Source of the DNA: Rhizopus sp. PT2906
Taxonomy: Eukaryota > Mucoromycota > Mucoromycetes > Mucorales > Rhizopodaceae
Length of the DNA: 64,000 nt
Reading direction: 5' to 3'
NCBI GenBank assembly: GCA_025529335.1
Contig: JAMYHX010000143.1
Span: 1-64,000 of the forward strand
The position numbers and the translations under genes were made by a program. Numbering within the stretch: the first letter of the stretch is position 1; each line of letters starts with the position of its first letter. Below, in pieces: positions 21,589 through 34,422 of the stretch. The notes under the pieces are model-generated. The model saw only the letters and a list, made by a program, of their open reading frames with translations, was not told the DNA's origin and did not search any database.

Positions 21589-24500
21589 ATGACAGAACAA
21601 GAGAGCACGGGCGAACTTGGCTGGCCGGAATTCATCAAGACGAGGGTGATGACAAACATAACAAGCCCGAGTGTCTCTGAAAGACTAGATTTTTTAAACC
21701 ATTCCTTGCTGATTCGTCTTCGCCGAAAAGGTTATTTCCAAGTGTGAGAGAGACTGTTTTCTTGTGCGTGTGTGTTAACAACTTTATAGATCTACCCGTT
21801 GAAGCACTTGCTCCACTTTTACACTTGATATTCTTGACTATATCTCGCTACCAAGATCGTGAATCGCGTAAAGCTATTGTTGAAGCCCTTAAGGAGTTAA
21901 ACAACTGGAACCCAGAAGTATTTCAAAAGACAATTATCCCAGTTATTGTCAGAGAAGCTGAGAAATGTGGAAAACGCAAACCTACAGGGTATAATGGCAC
22001 TATGATTAATTGATTATCTCTAATGTTTTATAGTGAGTGCGTTTCACCTGCTGCAGATCGATTCGTTCTCTTGACATGGATTGATGTACTTTTTACTTGT
22101 GTATTGAAGCATGTAGCAATTGAAGGAGCAAAGAACAACCCTTTGTTTAGTTCAGTTGTGAATGCTCAGGCCATCTTGATCGATTCGCTCGTAAGCGATA
22201 ATAAAAAGTCAATCAGCAAAAGTGCAGTAGCCGATGTCAGACGCACCATTCGTCTTAACGCAGAAGCTATCCCTACCATCATCGACGTTGCTCTTGCCAA
22301 CGCACAGACATGCACACCTTCTTTCAAGAATGCAGTCTTGATCGGCATTATTATCGACTCCAGTCTTCGCTTAAAGACGAGATCTGATGGAAAGCAGATG
22401 ATAGAAAACGCAGAAAGCAAGTTGACCGATTATTACTTGAAGAACGTCATCTCATCTCGTGCCATGGTTCATCCTGCAGCCTTGGATGCTTTTAATGATT
22501 ATGTTGGAGTTATTATAACAAAAGATAAATTTGATAGCCAATTATTACCTGTTCTTGACAAGATAATGCTTAGATCTCCAGAAGTTGTCTTGCAAGGTAA
22601 GCGCCGCTCGGGTATTATGGCCTTATAGATGTTCTTACCGTTTTACATGTATAGCCTTGGCTCATGTCACACCTGCATTATCGTTTGATCCTTCACCCAT
22701 CTTTGCGAACAAATGGCTCGATCCTCTTTTGAATCACCTACGCTCAACATCAGCTGCAACTGTAAGCGGTGCCAAGGCATTCTGGGAAGCACTATGTCTT
22801 GTATGTCATGAAACGGAATCTATGGTCAAAGTAGGTGAAAGCGTAAGCAAGACCTTGACAAGTGGAAAAGTTGGATCCTGGGAACACCGTGTTATTATGT
22901 ACAACGCTCTTTCATCACTCACTCAGGTTGCCGATCCTGCCGTAAGTCAGAAAGTGTTGGAGGGCTATTTTGCCATGACAGCTAAAGAGACTCATGAACA
23001 AGCTATGGCTACAGCTGTAGACGGTATTGGTCGACACTTGACAGTATTGATATACAATGACGAGTACTGTAGCAGCAACAAAGAATTTGTGGACAAGGCT
23101 GTCAAGGTATCAACTGATGGTTTAGGTAGTAGTAAGCCTTTAGCAAGAAAGGGCTGGGCACGTGCAGTGGGTGCAACTGTTTGGGATCATGAGAAGCCTA
23201 GTGCGACCTTGAGCGCAAAGACAGTAGATTATCTTCAAGCCTTGTTCAAGACATTCAACAAGATCGTCGATAAGCCATTGTTATGGAAGGATGGACCATT
23301 AGAAGCCTATGTGATGATTGCCATCATTTCTGGTCGTATCATGCATTGGTCGAGCATCCCTGGCCCTGTATCTGATTTATTAAAATCACAAAAATATCCA
23401 CAGCAACTACTGCAAACGTCACCTAAGCCTAGTTACTTGTTATGGGACCGTATCTATACAAAGGCCACTCCTGCTGATGAAGGCATTTGGTTAATTCGTG
23501 CCTTGAGTAATGTTTGCTTGAACGAAAGTAAGGAGTCTTTGGAAAAAACGGGTGCAGGTTACTTGATTGCTCAAGCTATTATCTGGTTGATGACGAGCCA
23601 TCCAGAACACACTGTACGTAGAGCCACTCGTGATGAAACAGCAAGATTGGCAGCAGCAGATGCCGCTAAGCTCGGCTTCTTTATGCGACAAGCTCTGAAG
23701 CAATGGGTATTGGATGTTGAGCATCAAACAAAGGATTCAGTGGCTGCACAGGCTACCAATTCTGAAAACTATAGAAAGGATATCGCACCCTACCGACTTG
23801 CCACTGTTCTGAATGCAATCACTTCCTTCAACAATGATCTCGATAGCTCCATCAAGAACTCTGAGTTGATTCAGCTTTTAATTTTGGCTCACCATAAATA
23901 CATTGCTTCTCCTACAAACAAGTACAACTGGATCACTCTCGTCCAGCGCGCTAATGTAGATCCTGGTAAGCTGATCAGTGAACAATCTAGTCATATCGTA
24001 GAACTGTTGAAGAACGCTCTGACAAACAGAAACGAGGTAAGACTCGATATTAACTTTCATGAATCCCTTTTCTAATTATTCTTCTTCTAGTCTGAATTAT
24101 TTTACGAAGCAGCACTTGCTGCCATATCCACTGTTGTATTCGTTTTACCAGACACTATTCCTGATTTCATTGACATAGCCGAGAACAACCTTGAGCCCGA
24201 ATTGATGAAAGACATTCATGAATTAGAGCGCAACATTTGGAAGTGTCCACCTGATATCACTTTTGTTGATGTTCTCAAGAAAGACAAAAAGACAGAAAGT
24301 AGAAATACAAACAGAAAGAATAAGACAGACGAAGAGTGGGAAGAAGAGCTCCGTGCCGAGCTTGCCAAGAAGAAGGGATTGACCCAAAAGCTGACAAAGG
24401 AAGAACAGGCTGCTGTTAATGCTCAGTTGAAGAAAGAAGCAGAAATCCGTGAAAGAGTTCAACAGAGCTACGAAAAGATCTCGCTCGGTTTGGGCGTGGT

Positions 24501-27500
24501 TTGTTCAATCATTGCTGGCAACAGCAGTGGAGCTGAGGAATATTTGATTGACATTGAGCGTATGTTGCTTGAGGCCGGCAAGGGCCGCGTCGGCCTTCTT
24601 GTGGATGACATGCTCGTGAATACTTACCTTCGACTGGGTGACTGCATTGATGAGGACATTCAGAATATCCGTGATGCCATCGGTTTAGCCATTCTTCGTG
24701 CCAATCGTATCGAACCTATCCCTGAGCGCTGGCTGGAAGAACCTCTTGAATCCCTTTCTGGTCGTGTGCTTTATCGCTTACGTTTCATTAGTGAATCGCG
24801 TCCCTTGGCGCCTGCCTCCTTTGGCTTCTGTTTCCCTGTTCTCTTCCAGGTTATTGAGCAAGGCAGCATTGGATACGAAAAGAATAGCGAGCATGCTCTT
24901 GAACAAATCATTATGGCTGTCGACATCATCGGATTCCACTGTATACAAGGTGACTCCCTCTTGATGCCACGCAAGGAAATGATCACAACCTTGCTCCGTG
25001 CTATCAAAGAGTATCCTTCTTGTAGTAAAACTGCCAAAACCTCGCTGGTTACTCTAACTGAAGCCATGGCCGATTCTGCCACTATGGAAGAAATCAATAC
25101 GGTTCTTCAAGGTCTTTTATCCCCTGAAGTCCTTGTCCGAACTGCTGCTCTCCAATCGCTGGAGAATCTTGATCTTACAGACATTGACTATTCTCCAGAA
25201 CTCTGGGTTGCCTGTCACGATGAGAATGAATCCAATGCTCAACTGGCAAAGGGACAATGGGAAGAAAATGCAATGGATGTTGATGAGAATTACTTGGATC
25301 AGTTATTAGCCTACATTGTGTCTGACAACGACTATGTTCGCCAGGCTGCTAGTCGGGCCATGGCCGAAGCTGTAGAAATTTATCCAGATACGGTAGGCGC
25401 AACGCTTCAAGCCATCTACGATCGATACAAGATCCTTGCTGCTCCCCTTACACCGGAATATGATGAGTACGGTATGGTCATTCCCGAAACCTTGGATCGT
25501 CCAGACCCTTGGAAGGCTCGTGTTGGCCTTGCACTTACCCTGAAAGCAATGGCACCTTTCATGCAATCTCAAAACGCACCCAACTTTTGCAAATTCTTGA
25601 TCGTTGGTCAAGCATTGGGTGACCGTCATGAACTAGTTCGTAGTCGTATGCTTGAAGCCGGTATGGCCGTTATTAACGCTTATGGTAAAGAAAGCGTTGC
25701 TGAATTCTTGACCACCTTTGAAAGCTACTTGAATTCCAAGACAGACAATAGCGACGTTGAAGATCATATCCGCCAAGCCGTCGTCATCCTTTATGGTGGT
25801 GCTGCAAGCCATTTATCCCCTGAAGACGAAAAGGTGAACACGGCCGTTGAAAAGTTGATTGATACCCTTGACACACCATCTGAAACTGTACAAAGTGCGG
25901 TCGCTGACTGTCTTCCACCTCTTATCAAGATGTGCAAGGATGAAGTACCTCGTCTGATCAAGTCTCTTTTGAACAAACTTTTCAAGGGAGAAAAGTATGC
26001 CCAACGTCGTGGCGCTGCATATGGTCTTGCTGGTGTTGTCAAAGGTCGTGGTATTACTGCCCTTAAGGAATGTAATGTGATGAATGCGTTGAAAGATGCA
26101 GCTGAAAGCAAGCGCTCATATGAACAACGACAAGGCGCCATGTTTGCTTTTGAAACATTGTCTGCTACCTTGGGTCGTCTATTTGAGCCTTACATCATTC
26201 AAATCATTCCACTTTTACTCGCTTGCTCAAGTGATGCCAACGCTGACGTCCGAGAGGCTACATCGGATGCTGCACGTGTGATCATGAGTAAGATCAGCGG
26301 ACACTGTGTAAAGCTTATCTTGCCCTCTATCTTGGAAGGTCTAGACGATCGACAATGGCGTACTAAGAAAGCCTCTGTAGAACTTTTGGGTTCTATGGCC
26401 TACTGTGCACCTAAGCAGTTATCTGTTTCTCTTCCCAACATCATTCCACGCATTTCTGAAGTCTTGGCCGATACCCATGCCCAAGTGAGAGCCTCTGCTA
26501 ATCGATCACTTCAATTGTTTGGTGAAGTTATTAGCAACCCAGAAATTCAAGCACTTGTTCCTGTCTTGTTGAAGGCCTTGTCTGATCCTAACAATCAAAC
26601 AGGACCTGCTCTCACTTCACTCTTGCAAACCTCATTTGTGCACTACATCGATCCACCATCACTTGCTTTGCTTATGCCTATTCTTGAACGTGGTCTTCGT
26701 GAACGTACTACAGAAGTCAAGACAAAGTCTGCGCAAATTGTTGGCAACATGGCTTCGTTGACAGATCAAAAGGACCTTGTACCTTATCTTCCCGTGATCT
26801 TGCCTGGTCTTCACCAAGTGCTTGTGGATCCTGTTCCAGCTGCACGAGGCACTGCAGCCAAGGCATTAGGTGCCCTTGTTGAAAAACTTGGAGAAGAGAA
26901 CTTCCCTGGCCTGGTCCTTGACTTGCTTGATACACTCAAGAGTGAATCTGGAGGCGTTGACAGACAAGGTGCTGCTCAAGGTTTGTCTGAGGTCCTTGCA
27001 GGACTTGGTCTCGAGCGACTCGATGGTCTTTTACCCGAGATTATTTCCAATGCCGAGTCACCACGATCCTATGTTCGTGAAGGTTTCGTTTCCTTGCTTA
27101 TCTACTTGCCTGCCACATTCGGTTCACGATTCCAGCCTTACCTTGGTCGCATCATTCCTCCTATCCTCTCTGGTCTTGCTGATGAGAGTGAGTATGTACG
27201 TGAGGCATCGCTCCGTGCTGGTCGTATGATTGTGACCAACTATGCTACAAAGGCTGTTGATTTGCTGCTTCCTGAATTAGAAAAGGGCTTATTCGACACG
27301 AAATGGCGTATTCGACAAAGTTCAGTGCAACTCGTCGGAGAACTCCTCTTCCGTATCACGGGCATTCATACCAAGAATAACGATATGGCGCTTGGTAACG
27401 TTGTTGAGCTTAATGAAGATGATGTGGACGCAAACTATGATGAAGATTATGGAGCAACCGAGAATAAGAAGAAGCAGTTGGTTGAAGTACTTGGTAAAGA

Positions 27501-29168
27501 AAGAAGAGACCGTATCCTGGCCGCACTGTACATTGTCCGTCAAGACTCCTCTGGTATGGTCAGACAGGCATCACTTATGGTCTGGAAATCACTTGTGTCC
27601 AACACACCACGTACACTGAAGGATATTATGGTCGTCATGCTTCACATGATCATCAAGCTCTTATCTAGTGAAAATTACGAACAACGTGCGGTGGCTGGTC
27701 GTACTTTGAGTGAATTGGTACAGAAATTGGGAGAGAGCATTCTGCCCGAAATTCTTCCTGTATTGGAAGAAGGTATACGCTCGGACGACGAAGCCACGCG
27801 CTTGGGTGTCACTGTTGCATACAGTGAAGTAATGACATCTGCTGATAAGGTGCAAGTAAACGATTTTGCTGAGCAAATTGTACCTGTTATCAAACATGCA
27901 TTATGTGACCCATCAGACGAAGTGCGTGAAGCAGCTGCTCAAGGTAACCATAAAAAGACAAATAGACATATGTCATGTAACCTTTTTCTATTTTTGTAGC
28001 ATTTGATACACTTAATCAATGCATTGGCGCAAAGGCCATTGATGATATTCTTCCATCACTGCTGAATAAGCTGCAGTCATCAGACGAGTCCTCTGGCTAT
28101 GCATTATCAGCTCTTAAAGAAATCATGTCTGTACGCTCTCATGCCGTCTTCCCTGTGCTCATTCCTACATTGATCACTGTTCCTATTACAGCCTTTAATG
28201 CCCGTGCTTTGGCTTCACTCGTCACTGTTGCAGGACCAGCGCTGAATAAGCGACTGACGGCCATCTTGGATGCCCTTATGGAATCACGTATGGTGACTGA
28301 TGATGAAGAGACAAAGGAAGCTTTGAAGGCAACCACGGAAGCCTTGTTACTTTCCATTGATGAAGAAGACGGTTTGTATACATTGACCGTCGCACTTATG
28401 GAATATTGCCGTAATGATAATCCTAATAAGAGAGCTATTGCATGTGATATTACTGGAGAGTTCTTTAACGTCACTGAGCTCGACTGTTCAGCCTACGTGC
28501 CTGATTGGATTCACTTACTCCTGCTCCTTCTTGACGATCCAATCGAGAAGGTCATTGAGTCCGCATGGCACGCACTCACGGCCGTGACCAAGTCCGTACC
28601 AAAGGAAGAGTATGAAGAACTGGTAATTCCTACAAGACGAGCACTTGTCAACATTGGTGTTCCTGGTTGTGACTTGCGTGGATTCTGTCTACCCAAGGGT
28701 ATCAGCTGTATTTTGCCTATTTTCTTGCAAGGCTTGATGTATGGATCCACCGAAGTGAGGGAACAATCAGCCCTTGCGATTGGTGACTTAATTGATCGTA
28801 CATCAGTGGTCGCACTCAAGCCTTTTGTCACACAAATCACGGGTCCTCTTATCCGTATTTTAGGTGATCGTTACCCTGCGGAAGTGAAAGCAGCGATATT
28901 ACAGACATTGAGGTAACATTGAAAAAGAACAAAGAAAAAAAAAGAACATGGAACTAATCTTTACAATAGACTCATGTTGAATAAGGTACCTATGCATCTG
29001 AAACTGTTCTTGCCTCAACTTCAGCGTACCTTTGTCAAATCATACTCTGACTCAGATAATGAACAAGTTCGTCAACTTGCAGCTTCTGCTTTAAGAGTAC
29101 TTTCCACACTTCAGCCCAAGATAGATCCAACTGTAGCAGAGATTCTCGAAAAGGAACCTAATGCATAA
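21589..29168 (+). CDS. GCN1: Gcn1, ribosome-bound activator of the Gcn2 kinase
   Basis: Seven exons, 21589-21730, 21790-21988, 22034-22596, 22655-24036, 24091-27943, 28000-28912 and 28970-29168, give 2,416 residues, slightly shorter than yeast and human Gcn1 (about 2,670). The protein is a long HEAT-repeat array. Residues encoded around 25950-26900 form the eEF3-like and Gcn2 RWD-binding region, with typical text such as YAQRRGAAYGLAGVVKGRG, SYEQRQGAMFAFE and DDRQWRTKKASVELLGSMA. Gcn1 sits on stalled or collided ribosomes and passes the uncharged-tRNA signal to Gcn2, which phosphorylates eIF2alpha. Codon choice in exon 5 is richer in C-ending codons than in neighbours, consistent with good expression. 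The start lies 50 bp from the readable 5' edge of COQ8. Confidence 0.96.
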
Positions 29169-29580
29169 ATAAACTCATATGAAAATTTCCCTTTTTTCCC
29201 TAAAAACATTCTTCTTGATGCGTAGGGCCGTGCACGAGATATACACAAATCTGAATTTGTATATATAAAAAAAAAGATAGATAATTTGAAGTGTCTATTT
29301 GTCCTACACAATTGAGATCCGACGGTTCCGAGAAGGAGGGATGTCAACAAAAACATCCTTTATTTGTCTTGCCTTATTTACATTTTAGCACATAAATATT
29401 CACTTGGCAACCGTTTCAATGGTGATTGGTATCTATAACAACAAAAGGGAAAAACGGAATCATGAAGAATTAGATGAACCAATGTAATTGATATGGTTTG
29501 ACATGTGAAAAATTAAAAAGTATAAATAAACTTTTTTCTATTTTCTTTTTTATTCTTCTCATTCTTATTCCAAACCATTG
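29169..29580. other. Region between GCN1 and the MIT-like gene
   Basis: This stretch contains AT-rich 3' and 5' flanks only. A T/C-rich tract (29530-29570) precedes the next start codon. No RNA gene or repeat is seen. Confidence 0.55.
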
Positions 29581-30855
29581 ATGACATCTTTAGTTACTTC
29601 CATTTTAAACAATAAAATGACAAACATACTTGGCTCAAATAAACAGAAATCCAAAACAAATACAAACCATAGTAGTCGATTAGCCATGTATGCGAATAAC
29701 AATAGCAATAGTCTGTATCGTCAACCACAAATGAGCTATAGTGCCGAGTACATTCCCGCTCCACCACCTTATGATAGTCCTATACCGACACCTAGTACCT
29801 CTTGGACGTCGGAAATGAGTGCATTCGCTGAAAAAATCAAAGAAGATGTCACAAACACATTCAAAAGTAGCAAACATACAGCAGCTGATAGACACTCAAT
29901 ATCTCAGGGCATGAAGTTGATCTCTATTGCTGCGGATGAGTATGATCAAGGAAACGAATCTATCGCATTGGACATTTACTTAACTGGTGTAGATAAACTT
30001 ATTATGGCATTACCAAGTAAATATTAGTAGCTTATTTATCATCCAATCATTTCCTAATATTCCCCTCTCAATGCGTAATAGATAAATCAGACACCAATAC
30101 AAAGAGAATATTGCATGAAAAGTTAACAAGGTACGTAGCAGATAAATGCTTTAACTTTGGCTAACAGATAATGTAAAGTGTGGAAGAGCGAGTAGGCATC
30201 ATTCAATTACCAAGAAAGAAGAACCAAGAAAACAGTGATAATAGCAGCAATAGCGAGAATGACGACAATGGTCAAGGCAGTATGCTCCTATCAAGAATAG
30301 TTTCTACTCTAAGTTCGGTTTCATCAAGAGCCTATGCTGCCGCTGTCAACAGCAATTCTGTGCCAGATAACAGTTCAAGTGACACTACTACTACTACTAC
30401 TGCAACAGGTACGACTTGTAACAGTGCAACAAGAACAACTTTCACTAGTAATACAACCAATACCACTCAGCCCTTGGATGATCCAATTATTCGATTTAAA
30501 AAGTTTGGTCAATATCTAACTGAATGGACTGTAACACTGGCTGTGCTTATCAAACAGTCGCCTATACCTGGTAAGTTTAGGAGTGATATGCACCTGTAAG
30601 AAAACTAAGATTATGTTGATAGACATTTTTACCTTCCTATTTGGTTATATGATACAATTGTGTTTATGGATAGATAAACAATACTGCATAACGGAAAAGG
30701 CTCAAGATTTGGGTATTCAATGCTTAAAGATTGGATTAGAAGCCGACCAACACTATAGATTACATGAATTCATCACAGAGGGAATCTACATGTTTATCAC
30801 AGCCGGATTAAAGGCTATTATAGCATTTAAAGAAACCTCCAACTATAAAAACTAG
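29581..30855 (+). CDS. MIT-domain-like protein of unknown function
   Basis: Reading with introns near 30020-30083, 30131-30179 and 30571-30674 gives a single frame of roughly 300 residues. After a disordered, Asn/Ser/Pro-rich N-terminus, residues about 105-145 (MKLISIAADEYDQGNESIALDIYLTG) have the helix-turn-helix pattern of an MIT domain, which binds ESCRT-III tails. A Ser/Thr-rich linker follows, then a helical C-terminus (KAQDLGIQCLKIGLEADQHYRLHEF). I do not recognise the whole protein. An ESCRT- or endosome-linked role is inferred from the MIT-like segment only. The intron before VEERVGIIQ uses an AAAG acceptor because the nearer AG would create a stop. It converges on MOB2 with 18 bp between stop codons. 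Confidence 0.6.
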
Positions 30856-30873
30856 AATGTATTTTTATTATTT

Positions 30874-31702
30874 TTATGATATGACACCGTTCTTGAGCAT
30901 AATGTCGACTAATTCTTGTAATGGCTGTAATTCTTTCTTGTCTAATAAATCAAACTCTCTTGCAAATGATATAAAGTGTGCAAATAATGAATTAAAATGT
31001 GGTTCTTCGTTTAAGCTTAGTACTTTATCATAATGTTCATGATAAATATGTGCAAACAGTCTAAACATCTGTCCAAACATCCTCTTTATGATATTCACAA
31101 CGTCCTTGGGGAATTCTACACCTGATTTAGTAGGAAAGATGGATTCATCATTAAATGTATTCTCTATACTTGTCGTCATTGAATCAATATATTGTGGTGC
31201 ATTCAATCTAGCTTTCTTTGATAATGAATCTGTCCAAGTATATTCTACTCTATATCCAATACAGCATTAGTTCATCTTGCACTTTATATATACATGTATA
31301 CTTTTTTTACCCTGCTCCTGCTGACATCGTTGGACAACTCTGTGGTGTACAAAACGTTGTGATGGATCCATAAAACAAGTTGACATGATTAAAGAACTCA
31401 AATGCTGTTATTACCAGATTAGTTCTTGTCTTTTTTTTTATCTTTCTTTGTCGCTCTTACTGTTAAATGCTAACCACTCATTCATGTCTACATATTTAGG
31501 CAACTCCACAATGGTTTTGAAGTTTCCTTGAACAAGCATATGATTCACATAAGGATGACTCAAATAAAGCGGTTTATCAGATTGCTGTATAATAACCTTG
31601 CGCTTGTTTCCTTTATTATTCTTCTTTCCAAAACTGTTTATTATAAGTACCCTCTCTCTTTTTTGTAGTTGTCCTCATTTACCTAAATCCAAGAAAGTTC
31701 AT
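30874..31702 (-). CDS. MOB2: Mob2, NDR-kinase coactivator
   Basis: Four exons, 31702-31683 (20 nt), 31633-31461, 31404-31311 and 31249-30874, give 220 residues in phase. The Mob fold is complete: HMLVQGNFKTIVELPKYVD, then MNEWLAFNTFEFFNHVNLFYG, the zinc-site cysteines in FCTPQSCPTMSAG, the segment GVEYTWTD, and the zinc-site histidines in LFAHIYHEHY. The texts QGNFKTIVELPKYVD and EPHFNSLFAHF are closer to Mob2 than to Mob1. Mob2 binds and activates the NDR kinase Cbk1/Orb6/COT-1, which controls polarised growth. The tiny first exon encodes only MNFLGF plus two bases. A tandem gene lies 190 bp upstream on the same strand. Confidence 0.92.
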
Positions 31703-31742
31703 CTTGAGTGGTGATACAGCTCTTTTAATTTGAATTGGGCAA

Positions 31743-31770
31743 TTTTATTTTATTTTATTTTATTTTATTT
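31743..31770. repeat. (ATTTT)n microsatellite
   Basis: About five pentanucleotide ATTTT units lie between the MOB2 start and the end of the upstream minus-strand gene. Confidence 0.9.
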
Positions 31771-31892
31771 GGAAAGTTCGACCTCATCGATTCTTGTGGT
31801 CAAAAAACGTAACGAATACCAAAGCATACTATCTTTGTATATTAAAATGTGTGCAGCAGGGCACGGATAAAACTGTGTATGCCTGAATAGCG

Positions 31893-32840
31893 TCAAGAGA
31901 AGATCATTTTAACTGGAACAATCAAACAAAGTATTTTTATTTTGGCAAAATGTAAGGGATGACTTTCTTTTTTGGGTAATGTTGCTCGGCTCGTTTGGAC
32001 AATATCAAACGGGAATTGTTGTCCTGATGATGGTGATCGTGGTTCAGATTCCAGTTTAATCTTTTCATGCAATTCCTTGACAGAGAGAAGATCGTCCAGA
32101 TATGTGACAATGGACGTCACATCATCCATTACCAGAGGAATTGTCACAAATGGTAGTTCAAAGAAAGCCCAAATGCCACATTGTTCGGTTATATAGAAAA
32201 AGTGCAACGTACCACCTGCATGAAAAAAGTTTACCTTGCGATTAGTACGTCGTTCTCTAATAAGCGAAGCTTGGCTTTTTTTTTTTTTTTTTTTATTCAC
32301 TTACCAATCGCCTGGAAGCGGATTACGCCGTTCAAATTGTGCTTTCGCAAAGTTTCTTTAGCAAGCCTGGCAAGGCGGTAAAAGTCAATAACCTTCAGAC
32401 ATTTGGTGGTATTCTTGATCTTAATTTCCCCCAATGCTTATTGTATATGAAAATCAATACTGATTATATACGTCTATTTGGTAATCTTGGCGCTTCCCTG
32501 TGTTTTCCATATCAACCAGATGCGTATTTGAGTTGTAGAAAGCATTTAAAAAAGAAAAACAATATTAATAAATACAAATAATAAAAGAGCATATCATATT
32601 ACCAATGAGATGCGAGGCTGTTTCTTGATGAAGAAAACAAGCCCTGGATAAAAGGGTGGATATATGAAGCGACCCAGTGGCGTTCAGATATCGCTTCAAT
32701 ATCCAGGTCCCACATTACCGGCAATCTATTAAAAAAGGGAAACACTACATACACAGAAAATACACCAGAAGTTAAACTAATCCTACGTGCACTATCTCTA
32801 GATACTACCTATGATGCCTTCCAACAAAACTTTTCACCAT
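31893..32840 (-). CDS. Unrecognised protein, 211 residues, five exons
   Basis: Exons 32840-32809, 32725-32603, 32497-32472 (26 nt), 32436-32305 and 32215-31893 join in perfect phase to 211 residues, which supports a real gene even though no single frame is long. The product looks globular: it has LPVMWDLDIEAISERHW near the start, a basic helix KVIDFYRLARLAKETLRKH, then GGTLHFFYITEQCGIWAFF and LPFVTIPLVMDDVTSIVTYLDD. The last 40 residues are less convincing. I do not recognise the family. There is no signal peptide and no transmembrane segment that is clearly long enough. An intron in the last exon cannot be excluded. Confidence 0.55.
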
Positions 32841-33748
32841 CTTAGTTTGCGTTTTTTTCAAGAAAGAGATAAAAAAGAAATGTTGCTATTTTTTAATTCT
32901 AGTTTTATGTTGTCAGTTCTATCAACAAAGATGCAAGAATACGTGTAATTATGATGACATCGTATTTTATATCAGAGTGAACTGAACAGACTTATGTTAG
33001 GTAGGGAGACTTTGATAGTGTGAAGACGTATAGTGGTATCACAGGTAACACCCCAAGGAAGCGCCCCTAACATATAGTGTTGGCCTTGTTTGTTACCTTT
33101 TAGTGTGATCCTGTATGTTTCATATTAATTTATCCGGCATAATCCTGAGTTTATTCTACGCTTCTACTTCAGCTTGTGCACTCATCTTTTCCGATCCATT
33201 GTTTAAAGAGGCATCAGCCCATTACTCGGTAACATTCTAAAGATTTGCGATTATATAATGCAATGCAAGTTCAAGGTCGGTTGTTGGAGTCATGTTACAG
33301 TATGCGCTTTTTTTGTGTTAAATGTTACAATAAGAGAACAATGACATTGCTATGGTAACACGATGGCCTGGGCTCAATTAGTCAATTGTTCCCGCATTGG
33401 GATCCATCCAGAAAAAAAAATTTTTTCTGCAAACTAAAGCAGAAAAAAGAAAGGATGCTATAACCATCTTTACTACTTGTATTTTTAATCAAAGAGTATG
33501 AAACCGTGTCTTTGAATAGTTTGCTCATCTTCCTACGATACCATTTTGCTATTACAAAAAGAACTATGATCAAAACTCATGTCAACCATTGAAGCGCGGC
33601 TGCCCTTGCTGATTGATAGACTATCTCCGCTTACTTTGTCTAAAACGTTTTGTTGAGTATTTTTTTTTAAAAAAAAAGGGCATATAAGAGCAAGTGTTTG
33701 GAATCATTACTTTTTTTTTCTTTCCATATCTACGCTGGTCGTTTAAAT
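32841..33748. other. Intergenic region upstream of the secreted DPBB gene
   Basis: No gene is seen in about 900 bp. Short frames on either strand are low-complexity. The 3' end carries the TATA box of the next gene. Confidence 0.55.
33682..33688 (+). promoter_or_regulatory. TATA box of the secreted DPBB gene
   Basis: ATATAAG lies about 60 bp upstream of the start codon at 33749, in the position expected for a core TATA element, followed by a T-rich leader. Confidence 0.6.
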
Positions 33749-34129
33749 ATGCATTTCAGTCTTATTGTTATTGCTCTTTTCGTGTTTGTCACTGTAATTC
33801 AAGCAGCAAGTCTTGAGGCCCGTGGTGCCAAAAAATCTGGTCACGCTACCTTTTACAGCGTTAATAAATCAGGAAAGCCATCCTGTGGTGGAGATGCCGA
33901 TAATGACGATATGGTAGTTGCTCTTTCTAAGCATCGTATGGGCAAAGGACACAAGAAGCCTTGTGGTGAAAAAATCAAGGTTCATGGCGAACGAGGCTTC
34001 GTTACTGTCAAGGTTGTTGATACCTGTCCAGAATGTGACAAAAACGATATTGATCTCTCTCCTGCTGCCTTCAAGAAGATTGCACACAAAAAGGATGGCC
34101 GTGTGAAGGTCAAGTGGTCTTTTAAATAA
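33749..34129 (+). CDS. Small secreted double-psi beta-barrel (RlpA/expansin-like) protein
   Basis: A single-exon gene of 126 residues. The first 20 residues form a signal peptide (MHFSLIVIALFVFVTVIQAA), probably followed by a short pro-segment. The mature part is a compact DPBB domain: it begins GHATFYSVN, contains SCGGDADNDDMVVALS, PCGEKIKVHG and the hallmark VKVVDTCPECDKNDIDLSPAAF, and ends with VKVKW. Four or five cysteines are likely to form disulfides. Proteins of this size lack the second expansin domain. Fungal relatives include cell-wall-associated and protease-inhibiting secreted proteins, so the exact role is open. It has a clear TATA box, unlike most neighbours. Confidence 0.88.
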   Translation: MHFSLIVIALFVFVTVIQAASLEARGAKKSGHATFYSVNKSGKPSCGGDADNDDMVVALSKHRMGKGHKKPCGEKIKVHGERGFVTVKVVDTCPECDKNDIDLSPAAFKKIAHKKDGRVKVKWSFK

Positions 34130-34422
34130 CAAAGTTGAACTTTGGCAATAAATAAAAAACTTTTATATACGCACAATCTTTATCAAATACAAAGCAATAC
34201 ATCGCGATGAATCAAGTTTTAGTTGCACATAAGTCCTAGTTTATTTAGGCTTGGCTGAACCTGATACGGCGTATATCTGTTATTCCTTTTGTCACTATTC
34301 TTTATTTAGTGCAGTGTCGTAGAGATTTTCATGTAGATCAGGTGTTTTTATAAGCTATTAACTACAGCCAAAACACCACGATTATCTCCCTTTTGTTACA
34401 ATCAATAACTATAATGAATTTC

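Noticed and set aside
24223..28840. Many frames of 60-120 residues on both strands inside GCN1
   Set aside because: They overlap a fully conserved HEAT-repeat coding sequence in other frames and carry no domain of their own.
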